Of a stretch of DNA of 26,337 nt, positions 15,127 to 22,262 are shown piece after piece; the first letter of the stretch is position 1; the number at the start of each line of letters is the position of its first letter. Origin of the DNA: Candidatus Melainabacteria bacterium (GTDB lineage Bacteria > Cyanobacteriota > Vampirovibrionia > LMEP-6097); the NCBI GenBank assembly GCA_028817775.1, contig JAPPOW010000033.1, forward strand, positions 1-26,337. Reading direction: 5' to 3'. A program made the position numbers and the translations under genes. The notes below the pieces were generated by a model. The model made no database searches, had not been told where the DNA came from, and saw only the letters and a program-made list of their open reading frames with translations.

Positions 15127-16574
15127 TGTCCGCTCAAACCAAAGAACAACTTAGTACTTCAGAAAGTTTACTTGCTGATATCGCAATCAAGGCTCAGCTT
15201 GCAGACTATAGTCCAGTCAAGGGCTGCATGGTCATTCGTCCCTATGGCTACGCCATTTGGGAGCGAATCAAATCTATCTTAGATCAAATGATCAAGGACA
15301 CTGGACATGAGAACTGTTACTTCCCAATGTTAGTACCTGAAAGTTTCCTACAGAAAGAAGCCGAACATGTTGAAGGCTTTGCTCCTGAGTGTGCTGTTGT
15401 TACTCACGCAGGCGGCAAGGAACTTACTGAAAAATATGTACTCAGACCAACTTCTGAAACTATCATCAACCATATGTTTGCCAAGTGGATCGAATCCTAC
15501 CGTGACTTACCGATGAAACTTAATCAGTGGGCGAATGTGGTACGCTGGGAAATGCGTACCAGATTATTCATGCGCACCTCAGAGTTTCTCTGGCAAGAAG
15601 GACACACCTGTCACTCAACTTGGGATGAAGCTCAAGAAGAAACTCTCACCATGCTTGGTGTCTACAAAACTTTATTACAAGACTACCTAGCAGTACCAGT
15701 AGAATCAGGTAAGAAAACTGAATCTGAAAAATTTGCAGGTGCCGAATCTACTTATACCGTTGAAGCCTTAATGCGTGATGGCAAAGCCTTACAAGCAGGC
15801 ACTTCTCACAACTTGAGTCAAAATTTTGCTAAAGCTTTTGGTACTCAGTTCACTAATGAGAACAACCAACTCGAGTTTGCTTATCAAACCAGCTGGGGTG
15901 TAAGTACTCGCCTCATCGGTGCTGTCGTCATGGGGCACCATGATGATGTTGGTCTCATGCTGCCACCAGAAATTGCTCCCTACCAAGTTGTAATTATTCC
16001 AATCCTTAAGAAGAACAAAGACAACTCAGAGATTCTTGAGGCCAGCAAGGTGATAGAACAAGAGCTGCATGCACTTGGTATCAGGACCAAACTTGATAAT
16101 CGTGAAACGATTTCTCAAGGTATCAAATTTAACGAATACGAACAAAAGGGTGTACCACTTCGCCTAGTAGTAGGAGCACGTGATCTTGAGCAGGGCATGC
16201 TTGAGCTGCATCGCCGTGATACTCAGAGCAAACACAAAGAAATTGCTCGTAAAGGAATTGCAGAACTAGTGGCAGGCTGGCTTAAACAAATCCAAACCGA
16301 TATCTATAATAGAGCACTGGAGTTTAGGGCAGGACACACCACTACTGTTACTAATCTTGAAGAACTTGCTGCAGCTTTAGACAAACCGGGCGGTTTTGCG
16401 CGCTGCATGTGGAATGGTGACATCAAGCTAGAAAAAATCCTTAAAGACAAGCACAAGGCAACAATTCGCTGTATGCCAGATGAAACCAAGTTAGATTCAA
16501 GCAAAGATCCTTGTGTACTGTCAGGCAAAGTTTCAGGGGACAACACCGAAATTCTAATTGCAAGAGCGTACTAG
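15126..16574 (+). CDS. proS: Prolyl-tRNA synthetase, archaeal/eukaryote-type (ProS type 3)
   Basis: The 482-residue class II synthetase charges tRNA-Pro. It is the short form without the large editing insertion of ordinary bacterial ProRS. After a short N-terminus, MVIRPYGYAIWERIKSILD and the motif 1 region (CYFPMLVPES) appear, then YVLRPTSET, motif 2 RWEMRTRLFMRTSEFLWQEGHT, and motif 3 near STRLIGAVVMGHHDD. The anticodon-binding domain covers PYQVVIIPI to KGVPLRLVVGARDLE. The C-terminal domain typical of this type ends in CVLSGK...ILIARAY. The start overlaps the sigma-factor stop (TAATG), so the two are translationally coupled. This form is patchily distributed in bacteria, which suggests ancient transfer. 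Confidence 0.96.
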   Translation: MSAQTKEQLSTSESLLADIAIKAQLADYSPVKGCMVIRPYGYAIWERIKSILDQMIKDTGHENCYFPMLVPESFLQKEAEHVEGFAPECAVVTHAGGKELTEKYVLRPTSETIINHMFAKWIESYRDLPMKLNQWANVVRWEMRTRLFMRTSEFLWQEGHTCHSTWDEAQEETLTMLGVYKTLLQDYLAVPVESGKKTESEKFAGAESTYTVEALMRDGKALQAGTSHNLSQNFAKAFGTQFTNENNQLEFAYQTSWGVSTRLIGAVVMGHHDDVGLMLPPEIAPYQVVIIPILKKNKDNSEILEASKVIEQELHALGIRTKLDNRETISQGIKFNEYEQKGVPLRLVVGARDLEQGMLELHRRDTQSKHKEIARKGIAELVAGWLKQIQTDIYNRALEFRAGHTTTVTNLEELAAALDKPGGFARCMWNGDIKLEKILKDKHKATIRCMPDETKLDSSKDPCVLSGKVSGDNTEILIARAY

Positions 16575-17411
16575 ATGAAACTCCGCTTATTAATTTTTCT
16601 CATTGCAGTCATACCAAGCGCTTGCTTTGCCGCCGCTGAGAATGGTTATCAAGCAATTCTTGACTTAGATCAAACTGAACTCAAAGAACAGAGCATCAAA
16701 AAAGGCGAAGAATTTATCCAAGCCACTAAAAAAACTCAAGAGGAAGAAGATTTAGACTACCGTTTTGTTAGCATTCGTAATGAATTTCATGAAAGCATCA
16801 AACTTATATTCAAAGACCCAGAAGGACAAATCATTAAGGAGCTCTACCTTAATGCCTACGAGAACTTAGATAAGCTTGCACTGGCAAAGGATGTTGATTA
16901 CAAGCTCCATGTCATTAATGTTTATGGACAAGAATTAGGGACTTTGCGTGGTTCAATACTGGGCAAGAAAAAAATCAATATCAGCCCCTTTATGTTGGTT
17001 AAAAAATATAACTTCAAACAACCTAAAATTGAAATGATGGAAGAGCACAAAGCCCAATTAATTCTCAAACAAGAACCCAATAGACCGGAAGTGCAGGCAC
17101 AAAAACTCAAAGAACAAAAAATTGAGAAGGAATCAATTGATAGATCAATCAAAATCGCCAATATCAGTAGTAGCAAAGTACATATAGATATAGTTGAGCC
17201 TAATAATGAATCAATTGGTGCGGGCTGGACTATCAAGAATGATATTTACGAAGCTCAGTTTCTCAAGTACAAACAAGAAGCCGTCAAACTTAGTGCCAAG
17301 GCAGAGTTAATTCTCAAAGTGGATAACAAAGAACGTATTCGCAAAACAGCCGGAGAGCTTGCTCTAGATCCACGCGGCAACTACGTCTGGTTTATAACTG
17401 ATCCGTTATGA
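16575..17411 (+). CDS. Unknown secreted protein
   Basis: I do not recognise this 278-residue protein. A signal peptide is clear (MKLRLLIFLIAVIPSACFAA, then AENGYQ), with cleavage probably after FAA. The Cys17 context PSAC is a poor lipobox, so a lipoprotein is possible but less likely. The mature part alternates beta-rich stretches (EGQIIKELYLNAYENL, SKVHIDIVEPNNES, ELALDPRGNYVWFITDPL) with a central Lys/Glu-rich helical region (about 155-195, KAQLILKQEPNRPEVQAQKLKEQKIEKE). ATG follows the proS stop directly with no gap. The last 4 nt overlap the zinc-ribbon gene. Operon position after proS and before the zinc ribbon is the only functional hint. Periplasmic location is inferred. Confidence 0.75.
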   Translation: MKLRLLIFLIAVIPSACFAAAENGYQAILDLDQTELKEQSIKKGEEFIQATKKTQEEEDLDYRFVSIRNEFHESIKLIFKDPEGQIIKELYLNAYENLDKLALAKDVDYKLHVINVYGQELGTLRGSILGKKKINISPFMLVKKYNFKQPKIEMMEEHKAQLILKQEPNRPEVQAQKLKEQKIEKESIDRSIKIANISSSKVHIDIVEPNNESIGAGWTIKNDIYEAQFLKYKQEAVKLSAKAELILKVDNKERIRKTAGELALDPRGNYVWFITDPL

Positions 17412-17647
17412 CTTTCTACAACGCTGATCCCAGTCCTGAAGAGCTCGCCGAATGGTTTCATAATGCTCAGCGTCGCAATGCCATTCTGCCAGACCGCATA
17501 GAAGTTCGTGGTCACTATATCAGCATTGCCTGTTCTACCCCAGACTGCAAACATATTTTCAAACGCAAGCTATTACCGCAGCGTAACGATCCTGTCTACG
17601 TTTGTCCTCAATGTCAGTCTAGAATCTATGTACCTATCGAATGGTAG
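17408..17647 (+). CDS. Small zinc-ribbon protein (79 aa)
   Basis: This 79-residue soluble protein has four cysteines arranged Cys42-x4-Cys47 and Cys66-x2-Cys69 (CSTPDC and CPQC), spaced as in treble-clef or zinc-ribbon folds that bind one zinc ion. The N-terminal 35 residues (PEELAEWFHNAQRRNAILPDRIEV) form a predicted helix and strand. The C-terminus has QSRIYVPIEW. No signal peptide is present. The pattern recalls small RNA- or protein-binding adaptors, but I do not know the family. ATG overlaps the stop of the secreted-protein gene by 4 nt, so the two are probably co-translated. The gene is followed directly by a palindromic island. Confidence 0.8.
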   Translation: MTFYNADPSPEELAEWFHNAQRRNAILPDRIEVRGHYISIACSTPDCKHIFKRKLLPQRNDPVYVCPQCQSRIYVPIEW

Positions 17648-17652
17648 CTCTG

Positions 17653-18109
17653 GATAATTCTTAGTTATTTTAAATTCGGCTCTTGCTTGTGGCTTACCAA
17701 CCAGAAAAGCTTCCGAAATTTTGCTAACTCTCACTCCCTCTCCCGATTGCTCGAATCTACTTCGCAGTCAAGCTGCTCAGCGATTCGGCTGCTAAGGGAA
17801 CCCTCAGTCCGTGAGAGTTAGCAACAATTTCTCGCGCTTTTCTTAAACGCCAATAGGGTCGGCTAAATTCTCCTACCCTTGACCAGCAAAAGGTGAAGCA
17901 AAGACGCATCTCAAAAAAGGTTTTGGAGGACCGATTACATTCATCGATCCTCCAACAGCGAAGGACGCAGTGTTGATCGGATGAACTGATGCAGCAGCGG
18001 AGAGCGGTGCGAGCGTAGCTTTTTTGAGTGCGTACTTTGCAGAACCTTTGCGGCAATGCTAACTAGAGACACCGCTTAATTCAAAAACTCAAAATAACTA
18101 AGAATTATC
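17653..18109. repeat. 457-bp composite palindromic island with 19-bp terminal inverted repeats
   Basis: The ends carry a perfect 19-bp inverted repeat, GATAATTCTTAGTTATTTT at 17653-17671 and its complement at 18091-18109. Inside are two large imperfect hairpins. Module 1 has arms 17703-17734 and 17811-17843 sharing GCTAACTCTCAC and GAAAAGC. Module 2 has arms 17886-17919 and 18019-18051 sharing CTCAAAAAAG and GCAAAG, with an inner hairpin GGAGGACCGAT...ATCGATCCTCC (about 17925-17952). A 99-codon open frame on the minus strand crosses both hairpins and looks fortuitous. No known RNA family signature (tmRNA, RNase P, 6S, SRP) was seen. It resembles a MITE or nested REP element. The island ends 12 nt before the yggT -10 box. 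Confidence 0.75.
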
Positions 18110-18121
18110 TACAAAACAAAG

Positions 18122-18127
18122 TATAAT
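18122..18127 (+). promoter_or_regulatory. -10 box of yggT-mraY operon
   Basis: A consensus TATAAT ends 7 nt before the yggT ATG at 18135, placing +1 at or next to the start codon. The -35 region would lie within the right terminal repeat of the palindromic island (about 18099-18104, TAAGAA, a poor match). Expression may therefore depend on an activator or on the island's sequence. Confidence 0.6.
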
Positions 18128-18134
18128 AAAAGCT

Positions 18135-18398
18135 ATGGGACAAATAGCAAGTTTAGTTTACCAGGCGATCGATATCTATGCCTATATGCTGCTAGCTTGG
18201 GTGATTTGTTCTTGGTTCCCTCAAGTGCAAAGTACCAAATTCTACGACTTCTTAGATCGAGTAGTAGGACCTTATGCCAAAATTTTCCGTGGTTTCATCC
18301 CACCGCTTGGCGGATTTGACTTCTCAGTAATTATTGCCTTTATTGCATTGCAATTTTTACAAAGAATAGTTGCTTCTCTGTTGATGCCAGCTCTATGA
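18135..18398 (+). CDS. YggT-family small membrane protein
   Basis: The 87-residue protein has the YggT pattern: a first helix (VYQAIDIYAYMLLAWVICSWF) ending in SWFP, a loop with the conserved FLDRVVGPYAKIFRGFIPPLGGFDFSVIIAFIALQFL core, and a second helix. YggT proteins are linked to turgor or osmotic adaptation and to cell-division or membrane-complex organisation in bacteria and chloroplasts, but their biochemistry is unsettled. Length is about that of a single YggT repeat. A TATAAT box ends 7 nt upstream and there is no Shine-Dalgarno, so the transcript is probably leaderless. The stop overlaps the mraY start by 4 nt (ATGA), suggesting coupling to peptidoglycan precursor synthesis. Confidence 0.9.
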   Translation: MGQIASLVYQAIDIYAYMLLAWVICSWFPQVQSTKFYDFLDRVVGPYAKIFRGFIPPLGGFDFSVIIAFIALQFLQRIVASLLMPAL

Positions 18399-19363
18399 AT
18401 TTCTATCTTTATTCCAGTGTCGCTTTTGTACTTGGACTTGCAATTGCAAAACCAATCATCGCAGCATTGATCAAACTCAAATCAACACAAAGCTTTAGAG
18501 AACAAGGACTTAAATCTCACATCGAAACAAAATCTGGCACACCTACTATGGGAGCTTGGATATTTTTACTACCAATCTTCATCACTGGTATCATAATCTA
18601 CATCAATGATCCAAGTACTCAGCTACTACTGAGTTATGCTGCATTACTAGTTGGTACTGCACTAGGGGCTATTGATGATATTCTCAAAGTTCTTGGTTCT
18701 AATTACAAGGGTTTGGAATCCAAACAAAAATTACTGGTGCAATTTTTGACCAGTGTAGCGATTGCTTACTTTGCGGGCAGATATTTATTTTCAGTAATGG
18801 AATATGGTTTGCCGCAATGGCTGAGTATGCCAATTGGTTTGCTTTGGGCATTTGTAGTGATTGCCGGCACTTCAAATGCGATCAATTTAACTGACGGTGT
18901 AGACGGACTGGCAACGACTCAATCGATACTGGCATTTGCCGGGCTTGGCACCATGCTGCTCTATCAGCATGATTATAGTTTGGCTCTGCTTTGTTTCACT
19001 ACTATTGCAGCCCTTGCTGCATTTTTGTGCTTCAATCTCTATCCAGCCAAGGTTTTCATGGGCGATACAGGCAGTCTAGGCTTGGGGATGCTACTTGGAG
19101 CCATTGCCTATATTGCCAAATTAGAGTGGTACCTCCTTATATTTGCACTAGTACCAGTAGTGGAGACCCTCTCCGTAGTAGCTCAAGTAGCCAGTGCCAA
19201 ATTAAGCCGTAAATTTCTCGGAAAGGACATCAGACCGCTAAAAATGGCGCCATTACATCATCATTTGGAGCTCTGTGGCTGGAGCGAAACTAAGATAGTT
19301 TTAATTTTATTCGTGATACAAATCACAATAACAGGCTTATTTTGTGGCATAAAATTGCTATGA
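18395..19363 (+). CDS. mraY: Phospho-N-acetylmuramoyl-pentapeptide transferase
   Basis: MraY transfers phospho-MurNAc-pentapeptide from UDP to undecaprenyl phosphate, making lipid I at the inner membrane. The 322-residue, roughly ten-helix sequence has the family signatures: HIETKSGTPTMGAW (normally TPTMGG, here Gly-Ala), the Mg-binding LGAIDDILK, NAINLTDGVDGLA, FMGDTGSLGLG, and the final APLHHHLELCGWSETKI loop. Although MraY is usually embedded in a dcw cell-wall cluster, here it lies between yggT and a secreted unknown protein. The ATG overlaps the yggT stop by 4 nt and its own stop overlaps the next gene by 4 nt. It uses the polyprenyl carrier to which IspA contributes, though no undecaprenyl synthase is visible. 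Confidence 0.96.
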   Translation: MNFYLYSSVAFVLGLAIAKPIIAALIKLKSTQSFREQGLKSHIETKSGTPTMGAWIFLLPIFITGIIIYINDPSTQLLLSYAALLVGTALGAIDDILKVLGSNYKGLESKQKLLVQFLTSVAIAYFAGRYLFSVMEYGLPQWLSMPIGLLWAFVVIAGTSNAINLTDGVDGLATTQSILAFAGLGTMLLYQHDYSLALLCFTTIAALAAFLCFNLYPAKVFMGDTGSLGLGMLLGAIAYIAKLEWYLLIFALVPVVETLSVVAQVASAKLSRKFLGKDIRPLKMAPLHHHLELCGWSETKIVLILFVIQITITGLFCGIKLL

Positions 19364-19953
19364 GCAAAAAGTCTTTACTTATAGTATTTTTAATTGCATT
19401 ATTTTTACCAATACAGGTAATGAATGTTGTAGCGAGTACCACCGATACGGTTACTGAAACACCTTCAGTGAGTGACCCTGTTAGTGAACAGACCGGTACT
19501 AAGCTTGCAGATGTGACGGGAGTAGTTTTACTCAAAGCACAACGCAAAAAATTCCCAGACAATTTGCTTAACTTATTCACCGGTTCTAGTGGCAAATTGC
19601 CAAAACAGAGAAAACTAAAAGTAAGCGGTGAATACAAGGGTGGTTCAGTAGTAACAGTGGTTGAAGTCGCCAAAACTGGTGAACCAGAGTTTAGTTTTGA
19701 GATACCTGTGATTTCTAGCGTTATGTCTAGTACAAGCACTAAACTGGTCAAAGAAACTAGTAAAGTTGAAAGTGTCACTATGACATTTACTAATGCTAAC
19801 AACGTAGCAAGCGTTGTTGATTCAGCTAGTCATAAATTTATCAGCAAATCTACCAGCAAACGCCTTAGTAACAAAGCTACAGCCAGTGGTTCTTTCACGC
19901 AGCAAGGTGCCAAGGGCAGGTTTGCACTTAAGTTAGATTTTGATATCGAGTAA
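19360..19953 (+). CDS. Unknown secreted Ser/Thr-rich protein
   Basis: I do not recognise this 197-residue protein. A signal peptide is evident (SKKSLLIVFLIALFLPIQ, then VMNVVAS), with cleavage likely after VAS. The mature region is rich in Ser, Thr, Val and Lys and looks all-beta (GVVLLKAQ, KLKVSGEYKGGSVVTVVEV, VESVTMTFTNANN, GRFALKLDFDIE). It has no cysteines after the signal peptide. A start at ATG 19360 is chosen because it overlaps the mraY stop by 4 nt (ATGA), matching the operon's style; a TTG at 19342 is less likely. Coupling to mraY suggests a cell-envelope or periplasmic role, but no function can be named. Confidence 0.8.
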   Translation: MSKKSLLIVFLIALFLPIQVMNVVASTTDTVTETPSVSDPVSEQTGTKLADVTGVVLLKAQRKKFPDNLLNLFTGSSGKLPKQRKLKVSGEYKGGSVVTVVEVAKTGEPEFSFEIPVISSVMSSTSTKLVKETSKVESVTMTFTNANNVASVVDSASHKFISKSTSKRLSNKATASGSFTQQGAKGRFALKLDFDIE

Positions 19954-19981
19954 ACCTTCTATAGATAGCCTTAATATTTGT

Positions 19982-20064
19982 ATGACATGATAACTCCTGT
20001 TTGTGCTATTCTCTAGTGCGAGCCCACAGGGCTCCAGAGCCAAATAAGAGGTAGGTGATGAGAC
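19982..20064 (+). promoter_or_regulatory. rpsU promoter and structured leader
   Basis: A likely promoter is ATGACA (19982-19987), a 19-nt spacer and an extended -10 TG-C-TATTCT (20004-20012). The leader then contains a perfect 6-bp hairpin GAGCCC-ACA-GGGCTC (20020-20034), followed by AGGT-rich sequence before the TTG start. The hairpin has no T-tract, so it is probably a translational or stability element rather than a terminator. A 9-codon ATG frame (20058-20087) overlaps the rpsU start in another frame. Confidence 0.5.
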
Positions 20065-20259
20065 TTGGCAGAAGTAAAAGTACATGATGGTGAATCAATA
20101 GAGGCCGCACTTAGACGTTTTAAGCGTGAAGTACTCAAGGCTGGCATTATTCTTGAAATCAAGAAACGTAAACATCATGAAAACAAACGTCAACGCAAGA
20201 AGCGCAAGAAAGAAGAATCTAAGCGCAAAGCGATGATCACCAACAAATTCAACCGTTAA
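20065..20259 (+). CDS. rpsU: 30S ribosomal protein S21
   Basis: The 64-residue product is S21, a small basic protein of the 30S platform that helps mRNA base-pair with the anti-Shine-Dalgarno sequence. The sequence MAEVKVHDGESIEAALRRFKREVLKAGIILEIKKRKHHENKRQRKKRKKE has the conserved ALRRFKR helix and the Arg/Lys-rich C-terminus. It starts with TTG at 20065, preceded by AGGTG at a 7-nt spacing. A preceding ATG (20058) is out of frame. TTG initiation on a ribosomal-protein gene is unusual and may allow tight or auto-regulated expression. It is separated from lptB by a REP-like palindrome. Confidence 0.96.
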   Translation: MAEVKVHDGESIEAALRRFKREVLKAGIILEIKKRKHHENKRQRKKRKKEESKRKAMITNKFNR

Positions 20260-20270
20260 TTTATTAACAC

Positions 20271-20354
20271 GTCATTGCGAGGGGCTTGCCCCGAAGCAAT
20301 CCAGTCTATAGATTTAAACCATCCACTAGATTGCTTCACTCCGCTTGCAATGAC
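20271..20354. repeat. REP-like palindrome, GTCATTGCGAGG family
   Basis: An 84-bp inverted repeat starts GTCATTGCGAGG and ends TTGCAATGAC, with both arms carrying a GAAGCAATC-type core and an unpaired centre of about 25 nt. It is a different family from the GTCATCCTGAGG element at 12986 but has the same organisation. Such elements are dispersed in many bacterial genomes. It lies between rpsU and lptB, ends 2 nt before GGGAG (the likely lptB ribosome-binding site), and may terminate rpsU transcription. Confidence 0.9.
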
Positions 20355-20368
20355 CGGGAGTCACAAGA

Positions 20369-21109
20369 GTGCTACAAAATCACAGCAGTCGACTGGAGGC
20401 AAAGCACCTCTCTAAGTCCTACAATGGTCGTAGGGTGGTGGATGACGTCTCCTTTTCGATTGATCAAGGTGAGATAGTCGCCTTGCTGGGACCCAATGGT
20501 GCTGGTAAAACGACTAGCTTTGACATGGTAGTCGGACTAGTTGCACCTGATGCTGGAGTGATTGAACTTGACGGCATGGATATTACAGCAAGCAAGATTC
20601 ATGACCGTGCTCATATGGGTTTGGGTTACCTAACCCAAGAACCGAGTGCCTTTCGTAATTTAAGCGTGCGCGATAACTTAGCTTTGGTACTTGAACTGCA
20701 TGGTTATGATGCTGGTGAGCGCAAACAACGCAGCCAAAAAATCCTAGAAGAATTTGGTATCTTCCATCTCAAAGATGCACTGGCAATTAGTTTGTCTGGT
20801 GGTGAGCGCCGCCGCCTAGAGATTGCACGAGTGCTAGTTACTGACCCAAAATTTATTTTATTAGATGAACCCTTCACTGGAATTGATCCAATTGCAATCA
20901 ATGAAATCCAAGAAATTATTCACGACCTTTGTAAGAAGAAAAACATTGGTCTACTAATTACTGACCACAACCCTGCAGCAACACTTTCAATCACTGATAG
21001 AGCTTATATCATGCGCGACGGAAAAATTATTCGTGAGGGCAGTTCTCAAGCAATTGCCAATGATGAGCTGGTCAAGGAACATTACCTCGGTGCCAACTTC
21101 CGCTTATGA
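20369..21109 (+). CDS. lptB: LPS export ABC transporter ATP-binding protein
   Basis: LptB is the cytosolic ATPase that, with LptFG, extracts lipopolysaccharide from the inner membrane for delivery to the outer membrane. The 246-residue sequence has Walker A GPNGAGKTT (41-49), the Q-loop in GLGYLTQEPSAFRNLSVRDNL (a diagnostic LptB stretch), ABC signature LSGGERRRLEIAR (142 on), Walker B ILLDEP (163-168) and the H-loop His200 in ITDHN. The GTG start at 20369 has GGGAG 8 nt upstream. The 3' end overlaps the convergent fic gene by 6 nt. The presence of LptB implies an outer membrane with LPS or a related glycolipid. No lptA, lptC or kdsC-type LPS genes flank it. Confidence 0.95.
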   Translation: MLQNHSSRLEAKHLSKSYNGRRVVDDVSFSIDQGEIVALLGPNGAGKTTSFDMVVGLVAPDAGVIELDGMDITASKIHDRAHMGLGYLTQEPSAFRNLSVRDNLALVLELHGYDAGERKQRSQKILEEFGIFHLKDALAISLSGGERRRLEIARVLVTDPKFILLDEPFTGIDPIAINEIQEIIHDLCKKKNIGLLITDHNPAATLSITDRAYIMRDGKIIREGSSQAIANDELVKEHYLGANFRL

Positions 21110-22258
21110 ATCAAATAATCTGATATAGTCAGTAAAACGATAGAGCCTGTTCTTTCTTTGTAAAGTTACTTCATCAATAATTCCCAAACGCATAAAATCA
21201 CTCAAATACTTATTAGCAGTAGGATGAGTCACCCCTAATTCCTTGACAATATCTTCATAGTCAAGAACTGGTTGGCTAAAAAATATTGCAAGTATTTGCT
21301 CTGCAGTTTTGGCTCTACTACCAAGGCTCGCAATCCGCTCCTCAATATTTAACTTAAGTGCAAGAATCTTGGTGACAATACTCTTACTATTTTGCGTAGT
21401 TTCAATAAGCCCTTGCAAAAAGAACTTCAGCCATTGATCTAAATCACTCCTAGTTCTAACCAAGCTTAGTGAATCATAATAACGGTTCCTATTCCTCTCA
21501 AAGAAATCTGATAAATACAAACATGGTCTAGTAATGATCTCTTTGTCAATCAAATAGAGTGTGATAATGAGACGACCAATCCGACCATTACCATCCAAAA
21601 AAGGATGAATGGTTTCGAATTGATAATGCAGAATTGCAGCCTTGATTAAGTGCGGCAACGCTAGTTGATCATTGTGAATAAAGTCCTCGAAGTCCTTGAT
21701 CAAACTAGTCATCTGATCCTGGTGTGGCGGCACGAAGGAAGCATCTTGTAAATTAGAACCACCAATCCAGTTTTGAGATTTTCTAAATTCACCGGGAAGT
21801 TTTGATTCTCCTCTAACACCTTGCAAAAGCGTATAGTGGGCTTCTTTGATCAATCTTGCCGAGATTGGTAATTTTTCCAACTTTGCAATTGAAAGATTGA
21901 GAGCTTCAATATAGTTCTTGACCTCTTGCCAATCATCTCGCTTTTCAAGACTAATTTCATCCTTTGGTGAAACTGCTTCTTCAACATTGGTTTGAGTACC
22001 TTCAATTTGACTTGAGCTTACAGCTTCTTTAACTGCATACATATGAATAAACTGATTAGCGTCAGGTACAAATTCAAAGAACGCGTTTAGTTCACCAAGC
22101 TCACGGCTTGCTTCTTCTAGTAGCAAATCAATACTCTGATCCTGCCACTGATAACTTTGATTAATGCAACTAGGCAAAAAATATTCATAATCAAGCTCAG
22201 TTTGGCTCTTAGAAACCTTGTGTTTTTGGTACTGTCCAGAATGAAAATTTTGGCTCAT
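21104..22258 (-). CDS. Fic-family AMPylase-type protein with N-terminal inhibitory motif and C-terminal winged helix
   Basis: Fic proteins transfer AMP, or other nucleotide-derived groups, from ATP to target hydroxyls, usually Tyr, Ser or Thr. The catalytic motif is HPFLDGNGRIGR (218-229), matching HPFx[D/E]GNGRxxR with the catalytic His. An N-terminal SSQIEG (82-87) fits the [S/T]xxx[E/D][G/N] inhibitory motif, so this is a class II, self-inhibited Fic. The C-terminus (SRAKTAEQILAIFFSQPVLDYEDIVKELGVTHPTANKYLSDFMRLGIIDE...) is a winged helix-turn-helix of the Fic/DUF4172-type architecture and could bind DNA. A TATAAT at 22294-22289 precedes it. A regular TTACAT array covers the promoter and could be its operator. 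ATG 22258 is supported by position; no strong Shine-Dalgarno. Confidence 0.94.
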   Translation of the reverse strand: MSQNFHSGQYQKHKVSKSQTELDYEYFLPSCINQSYQWQDQSIDLLLEEASRELGELNAFFEFVPDANQFIHMYAVKEAVSSSQIEGTQTNVEEAVSPKDEISLEKRDDWQEVKNYIEALNLSIAKLEKLPISARLIKEAHYTLLQGVRGESKLPGEFRKSQNWIGGSNLQDASFVPPHQDQMTSLIKDFEDFIHNDQLALPHLIKAAILHYQFETIHPFLDGNGRIGRLIITLYLIDKEIITRPCLYLSDFFERNRNRYYDSLSLVRTRSDLDQWLKFFLQGLIETTQNSKSIVTKILALKLNIEERIASLGSRAKTAEQILAIFFSQPVLDYEDIVKELGVTHPTANKYLSDFMRLGIIDEVTLQRKNRLYRFTDYIRLFDS

Positions 22259-22262
22259 TTCT

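Noticed and set aside
17757..18056. A 99-codon minus-strand open frame within the palindromic island
   Set aside because: It crosses both hairpin modules, has biased Cys/Arg/Ser composition typical of non-coding frames, no ribosome-binding site and no recognisable domain. The palindromes explain the sequence better.
17653..18109. tmRNA, RNase P RNA, 6S or SRP RNA in the palindromic island
   Set aside because: I looked on both strands for a tRNA-like end with CCA, a tag-peptide frame, and RNase P conserved core motifs and found none.
19323..19802. A 159-codon minus-strand frame opposite the secreted protein gene
   Set aside because: It is antisense to a gene with a signal peptide and an ATGA junction to mraY. 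Its Ser/Leu/Val-rich composition mirrors the Ser/Thr/Lys codons of the real gene.
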